DNA from: Pseudomonas bananamidigenes
GTDB lineage: Bacteria; Pseudomonadota; Gammaproteobacteria; Pseudomonadales; Pseudomonadaceae
Reading direction: 5' to 3'
DNA: 33,247 nucleotides
Assembly: GCF_001679645.1 (NCBI RefSeq)
Contig: NZ_LRUN01000076.1
Span: 1-33,247, forward strand
Shown piece after piece: positions 16,223-23,384 of this stretch (position 1 is its first letter; every line of letters begins with the position of its first letter). A model generated the notes under the pieces. The model saw only the letters and a list, made by a program, of their open reading frames with translations. It made no database searches and was not told the DNA's origin. The position numbers and the translations under genes are program-made.

Positions 16223-16339
16223 CCGTCCCTTGCCGTTCGTCACGACGTTTTCACAAAGACCCTGAAATGCAAAACGCCTCGATTTGCGTCACGGCAAAAC
16301 GAGCGTTTGTGTTATCGGCGCAGGAGCCGAAAAGTTGAT

Positions 16340-16849
16340 TCAGCGCAATGCCTTTCGGTTACGCGAGGTCAGCAGAGGTACCAGGATCACCACCAGCACG
16401 AAGGCCACCAGGGCCCATTGCGCCAGCGACAGGCCAAGGATCGGCGGGTACGGCGTCGAGCAGAAACCGTCGACCTGGAAGCCCAGCGGGAAGATCTTCG
16501 CCAGTGGCAGATCATCGACGATCGGTTGCAGCACATCGATGCCGCAACTCACCGCCGGGTAGAACTGGGTGTACACGTGATGCCCGGCAACGCCGGCGCC
16601 GGCAATCGCACAAATCACCACCAGCACCTCGAACACAGTGATGCTGCGGCGGGTGCGCATGGCCGCACCGATGAACGCGAACAGTGCGATCAGCAGCAAG
16701 GCATAACGCTGCAGGATGCACAGCGGGCATGGTGCTTCGCCCAGCACGACCTGCATGTACAGCGCGCCCCCGATCAGCGCCAGGCAGATGACGCCCAGCA
16801 ACACCAGATAGCGTCGCTCACGTCCCAATCGAATCGTTTCCTCGCTCAT
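16340..16849 (-). CDS. dsbB: Disulfide bond formation protein DsbB
   Basis: A 169-aa inner-membrane protein with four helices. It reoxidises periplasmic DsbA and passes the electrons to quinone. The first Cys pair is CPLC (41/44) in APCPLCILQRY; the second is Cys102 (SCGID) and Cys130 (GFCSTPYPP), in the second periplasmic loop. All four essential cysteines are present. It starts 25 bases after the upstream secreted-protein gene and may be co-transcribed with it. Its quinone link fits the adjacent quinol oxidase. Confidence 0.95.
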   Translation of the reverse strand: MSEETIRLGRERRYLVLLGVICLALIGGALYMQVVLGEAPCPLCILQRYALLLIALFAFIGAAMRTRRSITVFEVLVVICAIAGAGVAGHHVYTQFYPAVSCGIDVLQPIVDDLPLAKIFPLGFQVDGFCSTPYPPILGLSLAQWALVAFVLVVILVPLLTSRNRKALR

Positions 16850-16874
16850 CGCGTTTCCCTTTCTAGTCCATGGT

Positions 16875-17435
16875 TCAGCTGGCAGGCGCCTGCGCTTGCA
16901 GTTGCGCCATCAGGCTGATGTTGTCTTCGATATGCCAATTGGCCGTGATGCGGCCGTTGTCGATCTGATAGATATCGGTTGCCCGGAAGTCTACACGCTG
17001 GCCCTGCCCTTTGAGAGCCTTGAACGTACCGGTGAAGTGCCCGCGAAAGTGCAGGTGCACGACCACGCGATCACCGGCGACGATCATTTGCTCGATCTCG
17101 CAGCTCAGGTCCGGCACCGCCGTGCGAAAGAACTTCGACGCCAGCAATGGTCCCGTCGGCCCTTGCACCCGACCTTCCGGCGGGGTCTTGTCGACAAACT
17201 GCGGCGACAGGGCTGCAGTGGCCAACGCCTCTTCGCCCGTGTTCCAGAAACTGCCGTAACGCCGCGCCGCCAGCTCCATTGCATCACGCTGAGCCTTGGG
17301 CAGGCTCTGATCGACGATCAGGCTCTGCGGCTGGATCAACATGGACTCGGCAAAGACAAACGGACTGGACAGCAAGGCAAACGACAGGCCCAAAGCGGCC
17401 AGGCTGATACGACGGGAGGAAGCGAAGTGCGACAT
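16875..17435 (-). CDS. Exported SnoaL/NTF2-like protein (ester cyclase-like)
   Basis: A 186-aa protein. The N-terminal ~36 residues form a signal peptide (two Arg, then LAALGLSFALLSS, cleavage near VFA-ES). The rest matches the SnoaL-like NTF2 cone fold: FWNTGEEALATAALSPQFVDKTPPEGR, VPDLSCEIEQMIVAGDRVVVHLHFRGHFTGTF, and DIYQIDNGRITANWHIED. Similar proteins are annotated as ester cyclases, but no substrate can be read off. ATG 17435 is preceded by AGGA at 8 bases; a frame from 17453 adds six residues. Probably the first gene of a two-gene unit with dsbB. Confidence 0.82.
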   Translation of the reverse strand: MSHFASSRRISLAALGLSFALLSSPFVFAESMLIQPQSLIVDQSLPKAQRDAMELAARRYGSFWNTGEEALATAALSPQFVDKTPPEGRVQGPTGPLLASKFFRTAVPDLSCEIEQMIVAGDRVVVHLHFRGHFTGTFKALKGQGQRVDFRATDIYQIDNGRITANWHIEDNISLMAQLQAQAPAS

Positions 17436-17561
17436 GGGGGCGATCCTGATCATGTAAACGAACGAGCGCCTATCATCAGCATCAGGGAATAAACGATAAA
17501 CCGGTTAAGAAACGATTAACCTTTAAACAGAATTTAAGAATCAGGACCGTATAACGGCCAA

Positions 17562-17627
17562 TCGCGAGCAGGCTCCCACCAGAATCGATGTCGTACACAA
17601 AATCTGTGGGAGCGAGCCTGCTCGCGA
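17562..17627. repeat. REPIN: two inverted REP units
   Basis: The left unit TCGCGAGCAGGCTCCCAC (17562-17579) faces a full 22-bp unit at 17606-17627 across about 26 bases. The left unit lacks four bases (GCTC) relative to the consensus seen at 23302-23323. It sits between the 3' end of hmp and the SnoaL-like gene. Confidence 0.92.
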
Positions 17628-17649
17628 ATGAAGGCGACTCGGTTCCGAA

Positions 17650-18831
17650 TTATTCCAGAGCCGCCGCCGGCCCGAAGAACTCATACCGGCTCTGCTTCTC
17701 CGGTACACCCAGCGCCTTCAAATGACGCTTGATCGCGCCCATGAAGCCTTTCGGCCCGAGGAAGTAGGCGTCCACATCACGCTGTTCCGGCAGCCATTCA
17801 CCCAATTGTTCCTGGCTCAACAGCCCGACCTTGTCGGCCGCCGGGCTCACGCCGTCATCTTCGGCGTAGCAATAGAAGCGCTTGAGCTGCGGATGACGCT
17901 CGGCCAGACCGTCGACCCAGTCACGGAACGCATGCACGCTGCCATTGCGCGCGCAATGAATGAAATGCACCGGACGCTCGGTTTCCAGCGCCGCTTCCAG
18001 CATCGCCAGGGTCGGGGTGATGCCCACGCCACCGCTGATCAGCACCAGCGGTTTGTCGCTCGCCGTCAGAGTGAACTCACCTGATGGCGGGAACAGCTGA
18101 ATGCGAGCGCCGACGTGCAATTGATCGTGCAGATAATTGGAGGCGCGACCACCCGGTTCACGCTTCACACTGATGCGGTACTGGCCTTTATTGGTCAGGG
18201 CGGACAGCGAGTAGTTACGGCGGATTTCTTCGCCATCGAGCACCAGCTTCATGCCGATGTACTGACCCGGCTCGGCCGCAAGGATCGCCCCCTTGTCCGC
18301 CGGCTCGAAGTAGAACGAAATGATTTCCGCACTCTCCTCGACCCTGGCCGCGACGATGAACTCCCGCGCCCCGCGCCAGCCGCCGACGGCCTGTTCTTTC
18401 TGATCATAGATGGCGGTTTCGGCGCCGATCAGGATCTCGGCCAACTGACCGTAGGCCGCGCCCCACGCACTCATCACTTCCGGCGTGGCAATTTCATCGC
18501 CCAGCACTTCGGAGATGGCGCGCAGCAGGCACGTACCGACGATCGGGTAGTGCTCCGGCAGAATCTGCAGCGCCACATGCTTGTTGATGATTTTCGCCAC
18601 CAGATCGCCCAACTGGTCGAGCTGGTCGATATGGCGGGCGTACATCAACACACCGTTGGCCAGGGCGCGAGGCTGGTCGCCACTGGCCTGGTGCGCCTGG
18701 TTGAACAGCGGGCGGACTTCCGGGTATTCGGAGAGCATCATGCGATAGAAGTGGGTGATCAGCGCTTCACCGCCGCTTTCCAGCAGCGGCACTGTGGATT
18801 TGACGATGGCACGATCCTGAACGCTAAGCAT
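17650..18831 (-). CDS. hmp: Flavohemoprotein Hmp, nitric oxide dioxygenase
   Basis: A 393-aa enzyme that converts NO, O2 and NAD(P)H to nitrate. The globin domain (1-140) keeps Tyr29, Gln53 and proximal His85 at exactly the E. coli Hmp positions. The FAD domain shows RNYSLS and the NAD domain GGVGITPTLAM. AGGAG precedes the ATG. It diverges from norR; the spacer holds a sigma-54-like promoter and three NorR-type enhancer sites, so NO-induced expression through NorR is strongly suggested. In Pseudomonas the same arrangement is called fhp/fhpR. Confidence 0.96.
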   Translation of the reverse strand: MLSVQDRAIVKSTVPLLESGGEALITHFYRMMLSEYPEVRPLFNQAHQASGDQPRALANGVLMYARHIDQLDQLGDLVAKIINKHVALQILPEHYPIVGTCLLRAISEVLGDEIATPEVMSAWGAAYGQLAEILIGAETAIYDQKEQAVGGWRGAREFIVAARVEESAEIISFYFEPADKGAILAAEPGQYIGMKLVLDGEEIRRNYSLSALTNKGQYRISVKREPGGRASNYLHDQLHVGARIQLFPPSGEFTLTASDKPLVLISGGVGITPTLAMLEAALETERPVHFIHCARNGSVHAFRDWVDGLAERHPQLKRFYCYAEDDGVSPAADKVGLLSQEQLGEWLPEQRDVDAYFLGPKGFMGAIKRHLKALGVPEKQSRYEFFGPAAALE

Positions 18832-18871
18832 AAGGGTGACTCCTGAGCTTTCTCTAAAAGTTCCTTAACCG

Positions 18872-18889
18872 TTTCAGTTATCGTGCCAA
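18872..18889 (-). promoter_or_regulatory. Sigma-54-like -24/-12 promoter of hmp
   Basis: On the minus strand TTGGCACG (the -24 element) is a perfect match and is followed at correct spacing by a poor -12 (CTGAA in place of TTGCA). A start point near 18861 would give a leader of about 30 bases. The divergent sigma-54 activator supports the call. Confidence 0.65.
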
Positions 18890-18929
18890 TTAAATTTTCC
18901 ATATAAATCAATATGTTGAAATTTATGTA

Positions 18930-18985
18930 GTCAGATTGACACAAGTGCCTCTATAGTCGCTTCGACTACAACGTGTCTCTTTGAC
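18930..18985. promoter_or_regulatory. Three NorR-type enhancer sites
   Basis: Three GTC-N5-GAC sites lie in a row: GTCAGATTGAC (18930-18940), GTCGCTTCGAC (18956-18966) and GTCTCTTTGAC (18975-18985). Centres are 26 and 19 bases apart. E. coli NorR also uses three GT-N7-AC sites between norR and its target. They lie 10-65 bases before norR and about 40-115 bases upstream of the hmp promoter. Confidence 0.8.
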
Positions 18986-18994
18986 TACAAGCCC

Positions 18995-20551
18995 ATGTCC
19001 GCCAAATCTTTGCTGACCGCTCTGCTCCCGCTGGTTTCCGACCTTTCCCGCGAATTGCCCGAAGGTGAGCGCTACCGGCGCCTGCTTGAAGCCATGCGCG
19101 CCCTGCTGCCGTGCGATGCCGCAGCCCTGCTGCGCCTCGACGGTGAATGGCTGGTGCCGCTGGCGGTGGACGGTTTGAGCACCGACACTCTCGGCCGGCG
19201 CTTCAAGGTCAGCGAACATCCGCGCTTTGAAGTGCTGCTGGCCGGCGAAGGGCCGACCCGCTTCGCCGCCGACAGCGAATTGCCCGACCCGTATGACGGA
19301 CTGGTCGACGGCCTCGATGATCACCTCGAAGTCCACGATTGCCTCGGCTGCCCACTGTTCGTCGATGAAAAGCTCTGGGGCCTGATCACCCTCGACGCCC
19401 TCGATCCCGAGCGCTTCGAGCCCATTGAACTCGACGCCCTGCAAGCCTTCGCCAGTCTCGCTTCGGCCACCGTCAATGCCGCCGAACGCATCGAACGCCT
19501 GGCGATCCGCGCCGAAGACGAACACCAGCGTGCCGAGGTCTATCGCCAGGCCAGCGGCCAGCAGAACCGCGAAATGATCGGCCAGAGCAAGGCCCACAAA
19601 CGACTGGTGGAAGAAATCAATCTGGTGGGCGGCAGCGACCTGACGGTGTTGATCACCGGGGAAACCGGGGTCGGCAAGGAGCTGGTGGCCCAAGCGATCC
19701 ACGCCGCCTCCCCGCGTGCCGACAAACCGATCATCAGCCTCAATTGCGCGGCCCTGCCGGACACGTTGGTGGAAAGCGAACTGTTCGGCCACGTGCGCGG
19801 CGCCTTCACCGGCGCCACCAGCGACCGGCGCGGCAAGTTCGAACTGGCCAATGGCGGTACGCTGTTTCTTGACGAGGTCGGCGAGTTGTCGCTGACCGTC
19901 CAGGCCAAGCTGTTGCGCGTATTGCAGAGCGGCCAGTTACAACGCCTGGGATCGGACAAGGAACATCAGGTCGACGTGCGCCTGATCGCCGCAACCAACC
20001 GCGACCTCGCCGAAGAGGTGCGCAGCGGTCGCTACCGCGCCGACTTCTACCATCGCCTGAGCGTGTACCCGTTGCGGGTGCCGGCGCTGCGTGAGCGGGG
20101 TCGCGATGTGTTGCTGCTCAGCGGCTTTTTCCTCGAACAGAACCGTTCGCGCATGGGCCTCAACAGCCTGCGCCTGAACAGCGACGCCCAGGAAGCGCTG
20201 CTGGCCTACACCTGGCCTGGCAACGTGCGGGAACTGGAACACCTGATCGGGCGCAGTGCACTGAAAGCGCTGGGCAACTGCAAGGTACGACCGAAGATTC
20301 TCAGCCTGGGCGCGATGGATCTCGATCTGCCACGGGAGGTTGTGGATAACTCGCCGCAGCCCGCCAGCGCCGTCACTTCACTTCCTCAGATTTCCGGGGA
20401 TCTGCGTAGCGCCACCGAGCAATATCAGCGGCAGTTGATCAGTGCCGCACTCGAGCGCACTCAGGACAACTGGGCCAGCGCCGCCCGCGAACTGGGGTTG
20501 GATCGTGCGAATCTGGGGCGGCTGGCGAAGCGGTTGGGGATGAAGGGCTAA
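18995..20551 (+). CDS. norR: NO-responsive sigma-54 activator NorR (FhpR)
   Basis: A 518-aa enhancer-binding protein. A GAF domain (about 20-170) holds the NO-sensing iron in this family. The AAA+ domain (about 190-425) shows GETGVGKELVA (Walker A), ELFGHVRGAFTGA with the sigma-54 contact loop, GGTLFLDEVGEL (Walker B) and the Arg-rich sensor regions. A Fis-type HTH closes the protein (NWASAARELGLDRANLGRLAKRLG). It is divergent from hmp and likely binds the three sites in the spacer, activating hmp and controlling itself. Confidence 0.94.
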   Translation: MSAKSLLTALLPLVSDLSRELPEGERYRRLLEAMRALLPCDAAALLRLDGEWLVPLAVDGLSTDTLGRRFKVSEHPRFEVLLAGEGPTRFAADSELPDPYDGLVDGLDDHLEVHDCLGCPLFVDEKLWGLITLDALDPERFEPIELDALQAFASLASATVNAAERIERLAIRAEDEHQRAEVYRQASGQQNREMIGQSKAHKRLVEEINLVGGSDLTVLITGETGVGKELVAQAIHAASPRADKPIISLNCAALPDTLVESELFGHVRGAFTGATSDRRGKFELANGGTLFLDEVGELSLTVQAKLLRVLQSGQLQRLGSDKEHQVDVRLIAATNRDLAEEVRSGRYRADFYHRLSVYPLRVPALRERGRDVLLLSGFFLEQNRSRMGLNSLRLNSDAQEALLAYTWPGNVRELEHLIGRSALKALGNCKVRPKILSLGAMDLDLPREVVDNSPQPASAVTSLPQISGDLRSATEQYQRQLISAALERTQDNWASAARELGLDRANLGRLAKRLGMKG

Positions 20552-20572
20552 AAGCACATCCGACAACTAACC

Positions 20573-20599
20573 TAAAGCCCGACCCTTTGACGCCGATAA
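20573..20599 (+). promoter_or_regulatory. FliA (sigma-28) promoter of cheV
   Basis: TAAAGCCC (20573-20580), then exactly 11 bases, then GCCGATAA (20592-20599). The -10 is identical to the enterobacterial consensus and the -35 matches TAAAG. This puts cheV and probably the following gene in the late flagellar regulon. Confidence 0.88.
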
Positions 20600-20664
20600 C
20601 CCGGCATCACTCGTTTCTGGCGATTTTCACCCTCGCCCATCACCTTTTTTCGCAGAAGGTTTTT

Positions 20665-21567
20665 ATGTCTTCCAACAAAGCCCGCGCAGATTCACTTTCG
20701 CTTCTGCTGTTTACCTTGCGCAGCGGCAAGCTGATGGCGATCAACCTGCTGAAGGTCAGTGAAATCATCCCCTGCCCGCCACTGACCAAGCTGCCGGAGT
20801 CGCACCCCCACGTCAAAGGGATCGCCACCCTGCGCGGCAACTCCCTGTCGGTGATCGACCTGAGCCGGGCCATCGGCGAACGACCGCTGGAAGACCCGAA
20901 CGGCGGCTGCCTGATCGTCACCGATGTCAGCCGTTCGAAGCAGGGCCTGCACGTGCAGGCAGTGAGCAAGATCGTGCATTGCCTGACCACCGACATCAAA
21001 CCGCCGCCGTTCGGCTCTGGCGGTTCCCGCGCCTACATCACCGGCGTGACCTCGGTAGACGGCACGCTGGTGCAAGTGCTGGACATCGAGAAAGTCATCC
21101 ACGGCATCGCGCCAGCGCAAATCGACATGGCCCCGACCGAGTTGAGCATGGAAGACGCCGAAGTGCTGGGCAACGCGCGGATTCTGGTGGTCGACGACAG
21201 CCAGGTGGCGTTGCAACAATCGGTGCACACCTTGCGCAACCTCGGCCTGGAATGCCACACCGCTCGCAGTGCCAAGGAGGCCATCGACTGCCTGCTGGAC
21301 CTGCAAGGCACGGCGCAGCAGATCAACCTGATTGTCTCCGACATCGAAATGTCCGAAATGGACGGCTATGCCTTCACCCGGACCCTGCGCGAAACCCCGG
21401 ACTTCGCCCACCTTTATGTGCTGTTGCACACCTCGCTGGACAGCGCGATGAACAGCGAAAAAGCCCGCCTCGCCGGGGCCAACGGCGTGCTGACCAAGTT
21501 CTCCTCGCCGGAGTTGACCCACTGCCTGATCGAAGCGGCCAAACACGTCGCCGCTCAGGGCTACTGA
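20665..21567 (+). CDS. cheV: Chemotaxis coupling protein CheV (CheW-receiver fusion)
   Basis: A 300-aa protein. Residues about 10-160 are a CheW domain (LLFTLRSGKLMAINLLKVSEI, GIATLRGNSLSVIDLSRAIG). Residues about 175-300 are a receiver with VVDDS, the phosphoacceptor in LIVSDIEMSEMDGY, and TKFSS carrying the conserved Lys. It couples chemoreceptors to CheA with phosphorylation-dependent adaptation. I use ATG 20665 because GAAGG lies 5 bases upstream; an earlier frame from 20587 would start inside the sigma-28 promoter and is rejected. Confidence 0.93.
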   Translation: MSSNKARADSLSLLLFTLRSGKLMAINLLKVSEIIPCPPLTKLPESHPHVKGIATLRGNSLSVIDLSRAIGERPLEDPNGGCLIVTDVSRSKQGLHVQAVSKIVHCLTTDIKPPPFGSGGSRAYITGVTSVDGTLVQVLDIEKVIHGIAPAQIDMAPTELSMEDAEVLGNARILVVDDSQVALQQSVHTLRNLGLECHTARSAKEAIDCLLDLQGTAQQINLIVSDIEMSEMDGYAFTRTLRETPDFAHLYVLLHTSLDSAMNSEKARLAGANGVLTKFSSPELTHCLIEAAKHVAAQGY

Positions 21568-21570
21568 ATC

Positions 21571-22053
21571 TTGAGCGAAACGTTCTGCTTTCTGATGCGG
21601 CGCGACCTGAGCCAGGACGTGCCGGCCATCGAGTGGCCGCAAGGCATCGAACTCACCACGTACAGCCGCGAACAGGCGGCCGCCGTGCATGAACTGATGC
21701 AAGTCGGTTACCGCGAAGGTGGCGGTCGGGTACCGGTGCTGGACGTCTGGCAACAGCAGTTTGAAAACGATCCGGAGTACGATCCGGCACTGTGCTTCAT
21801 CGCCAGCAATGCCGAAGGCGTCATCGGCGTGGCGCAATGCTGGACCAGTTCATATATCAAGAACCTGGTGGTGCATCCTCGGGTGCAGGGTCGCGGACTG
21901 GGTCAAGCATTATTGCTTCACGCCTTCAAGGCGTTTCAGGATCGGCGCGAAGGCTTTGTCGATCTGAAGGTGCTGGAGGACAACCTGCGGGCCCGGCATT
22001 TGTATGAAAAGTCCGGAATGTATGTGGTCCGCCGGGAATTGGTGTCGGACTGA
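21571..22053 (+). CDS. GNAT-family N-acetyltransferase
   Basis: A 160-aa acetyltransferase with the acetyl-CoA loop VHPRVQGRGLGQALLLHAF (about 112-130) and the C-terminal LKVLEDNLRARHLYEKSGM block. The substrate cannot be predicted. It begins at TTG 21571, three bases after the cheV stop, with no in-frame ATG before residue 9, so the two genes are probably co-transcribed from the FliA promoter. Confidence 0.82.
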   Translation: MSETFCFLMRRDLSQDVPAIEWPQGIELTTYSREQAAAVHELMQVGYREGGGRVPVLDVWQQQFENDPEYDPALCFIASNAEGVIGVAQCWTSSYIKNLVVHPRVQGRGLGQALLLHAFKAFQDRREGFVDLKVLEDNLRARHLYEKSGMYVVRRELVSD

Positions 22054-22114
22054 CAAACTAAAATCCTGCGACATACTCAAACTCTGGCGATTAACCTCCA
22101 GGGAAGCCCCGACC

Positions 22115-22432
22115 ATGAAACGCCTCGCCCTCTCCGTGCTGTGCCTCATCGCTCCAGTTGCCCACGCCTCCAGCCCCGACGCCTGGGCCGCCTACGACAA
22201 AACCGTACTCGCCGGTTGCACCAGGGCCAGCGGCCTGAAAGACGCCAAACCGGTTGGCACTGCGGCACAATTCGATGACCGCGTGGGCTACACCGCGCTG
22301 TTGCTGCAAGGCCAGTACCCGCAAAAACACATGAAGGGCCAGCAAGGCACCGAACTGTGCCTGTACAACAAGAAGTCGAAAACCGCGTACGTCACCGAAT
22401 GGGACTCGATCCGCCCGGCCGCCAGACCCTGA
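22115..22432 (+). CDS. Small exported protein of unknown function
   Basis: A 105-aa protein with a clear signal peptide (MKRLALSVLCLIAPVAHA, cleavage before SSPDAW), leaving a mature domain of about 87 residues. Two cysteines (AGCTRAS, TELCLYN) could form one disulfide, which would fit periplasmic residence. ATG 22115 is preceded by CAGGGAAG; a longer frame from 22004 overlaps the upstream gene and would bury the signal peptide. I recognise no family beyond a Pseudomonas-type hypothetical protein. Confidence 0.75.
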   Translation: MKRLALSVLCLIAPVAHASSPDAWAAYDKTVLAGCTRASGLKDAKPVGTAAQFDDRVGYTALLLQGQYPQKHMKGQQGTELCLYNKKSKTAYVTEWDSIRPAARP

Positions 22433-22520
22433 ACGAATGGCGCACAACTTGCTTCACTCCGGGCCTGTACGGCGGCTTTATGTCGCCGACTCACACCCCT
22501 GATTGAAGATTGCCCGCTCA

Positions 22521-23270
22521 ATGAATACGACCTTTTCCTGCGTAGGTTGCGGCAAGTGCTGCACCGATCACCATGTACCCCTGACCCTCGCCGAAACCCG
22601 CATGTGGGCGGCCGACGGCGGTCAGGTGATCGTGCTGGTGGAGGCGTTTCTCGGCAACGGCCTGGGCCTGCCGCTGCAACAGCGTGAGCATGCGGAACGT
22701 CGCTCGGCGGCGGTACGCAGCGGAACGTCCGACGCCCATGTGGCGATCACCTTCGCCGCCTACAACGTCGGCCCCTGCCGGAATCTTGACGAAGACAAGC
22801 GGTGCCGCATCTATGAACGCCGGCCGCTGGTGTGTCGCATCTATCCCGCCGAAATCAATCCGCATATTGCGCTGAACCCTGTCGCCAAGGATTGCCCGCC
22901 AGAATCGTGGGAACAGGGGCCGGAGCTGATCGTCGGTGGCGAACTGGTGGATCAGGAACTGGTGACGCTGATCCAGCGTTCGCGCCAGGCGGATCGCGAC
23001 GACATCCGGATCAAGGATGCGATCTGCGGACAACTGGGCATCCGCACCACGGCACTGAAGGGCGACGGGTTTACCGCGTATCTGCCGGACATGGGCGTGT
23101 TTGCCTCGGTGATCGATCAGGTCACCGCGCAGCCATTGAGCGAAATATCCAGTGAATGGCTGTTTCATCTGTCCGGTGATGATGTGGCCGGGCAGGTGCG
23201 GGCGACAGGCGCACAGGTGGTGACCGAACCGCCGCAGACGTATGCGTTTATTTCGTTGCGGGCGGCTTGA
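22521..23270 (+). CDS. YkgJ-family cysteine cluster protein
   Basis: A 249-aa protein of the putative zinc- or iron-chelating YkgJ family. The N-terminal CVGCGKCC and the later CRNLDEDKRCRIYERRPLVCRIYP provide the eight-cysteine pattern of the family. The rest lacks known motifs. Function is unknown; a metal-bound structural site or an Fe-S cluster is inferred. I prefer ATG 22521 to a TTG at 22503, because the first Cys motif follows it directly as in homologues. Confidence 0.85.
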   Translation: MNTTFSCVGCGKCCTDHHVPLTLAETRMWAADGGQVIVLVEAFLGNGLGLPLQQREHAERRSAAVRSGTSDAHVAITFAAYNVGPCRNLDEDKRCRIYERRPLVCRIYPAEINPHIALNPVAKDCPPESWEQGPELIVGGELVDQELVTLIQRSRQADRDDIRIKDAICGQLGIRTTALKGDGFTAYLPDMGVFASVIDQVTAQPLSEISSEWLFHLSGDDVAGQVRATGAQVVTEPPQTYAFISLRAA

Positions 23271-23301
23271 TCCGGAGTTTTCGCCAAGGCTAATGGCCCC
23301 T

Positions 23302-23364
23302 TCGCGAGCAGGCTCGCTCCCACATTTGAAATGCAATCCTCTGTGGGAGCGAGCCTGCTCGCGA
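23302..23364. repeat. REPIN: two inverted REP units
   Basis: Two full 22-bp units in inverted orientation (23302-23323 and 23343-23364), each a perfect reverse complement of the other and separated by 19 bases. The right unit is identical to 17606-17627. It fills the gap between the convergent YkgJ and chemoreceptor genes and may help end transcription. Confidence 0.93.
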
Positions 23365-23384
23365 AGAGGCCGGCCCAGGCAACC

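Larger units (their letters stand above)
15518..16339. other. Long intergenic region between dsbB and cyoA
   Basis: These 822 bases carry no recognised gene. From the cyoA side: a stretch without clear signals, then a 72-codon stop-free frame on the minus strand (15667-15885), an AT-richer zone with a Fur-like palindrome (15935-15953), and a cluster of TGCGACA/TGTCGCA repeats (16181-16222). Such a region upstream of cyo suggests complex oxygen, redox and iron control with a promoter well upstream. I could not place a convincing -35/-10 pair. Confidence 0.7.

Noticed and set aside
15893..16243. 116-codon minus-strand frame in the cyo upstream region
   Set aside because: Its sequence crosses the Fur-like and half-site elements, has no ribosome site and an irregular Cys-rich start; no coding-type pattern was apparent.
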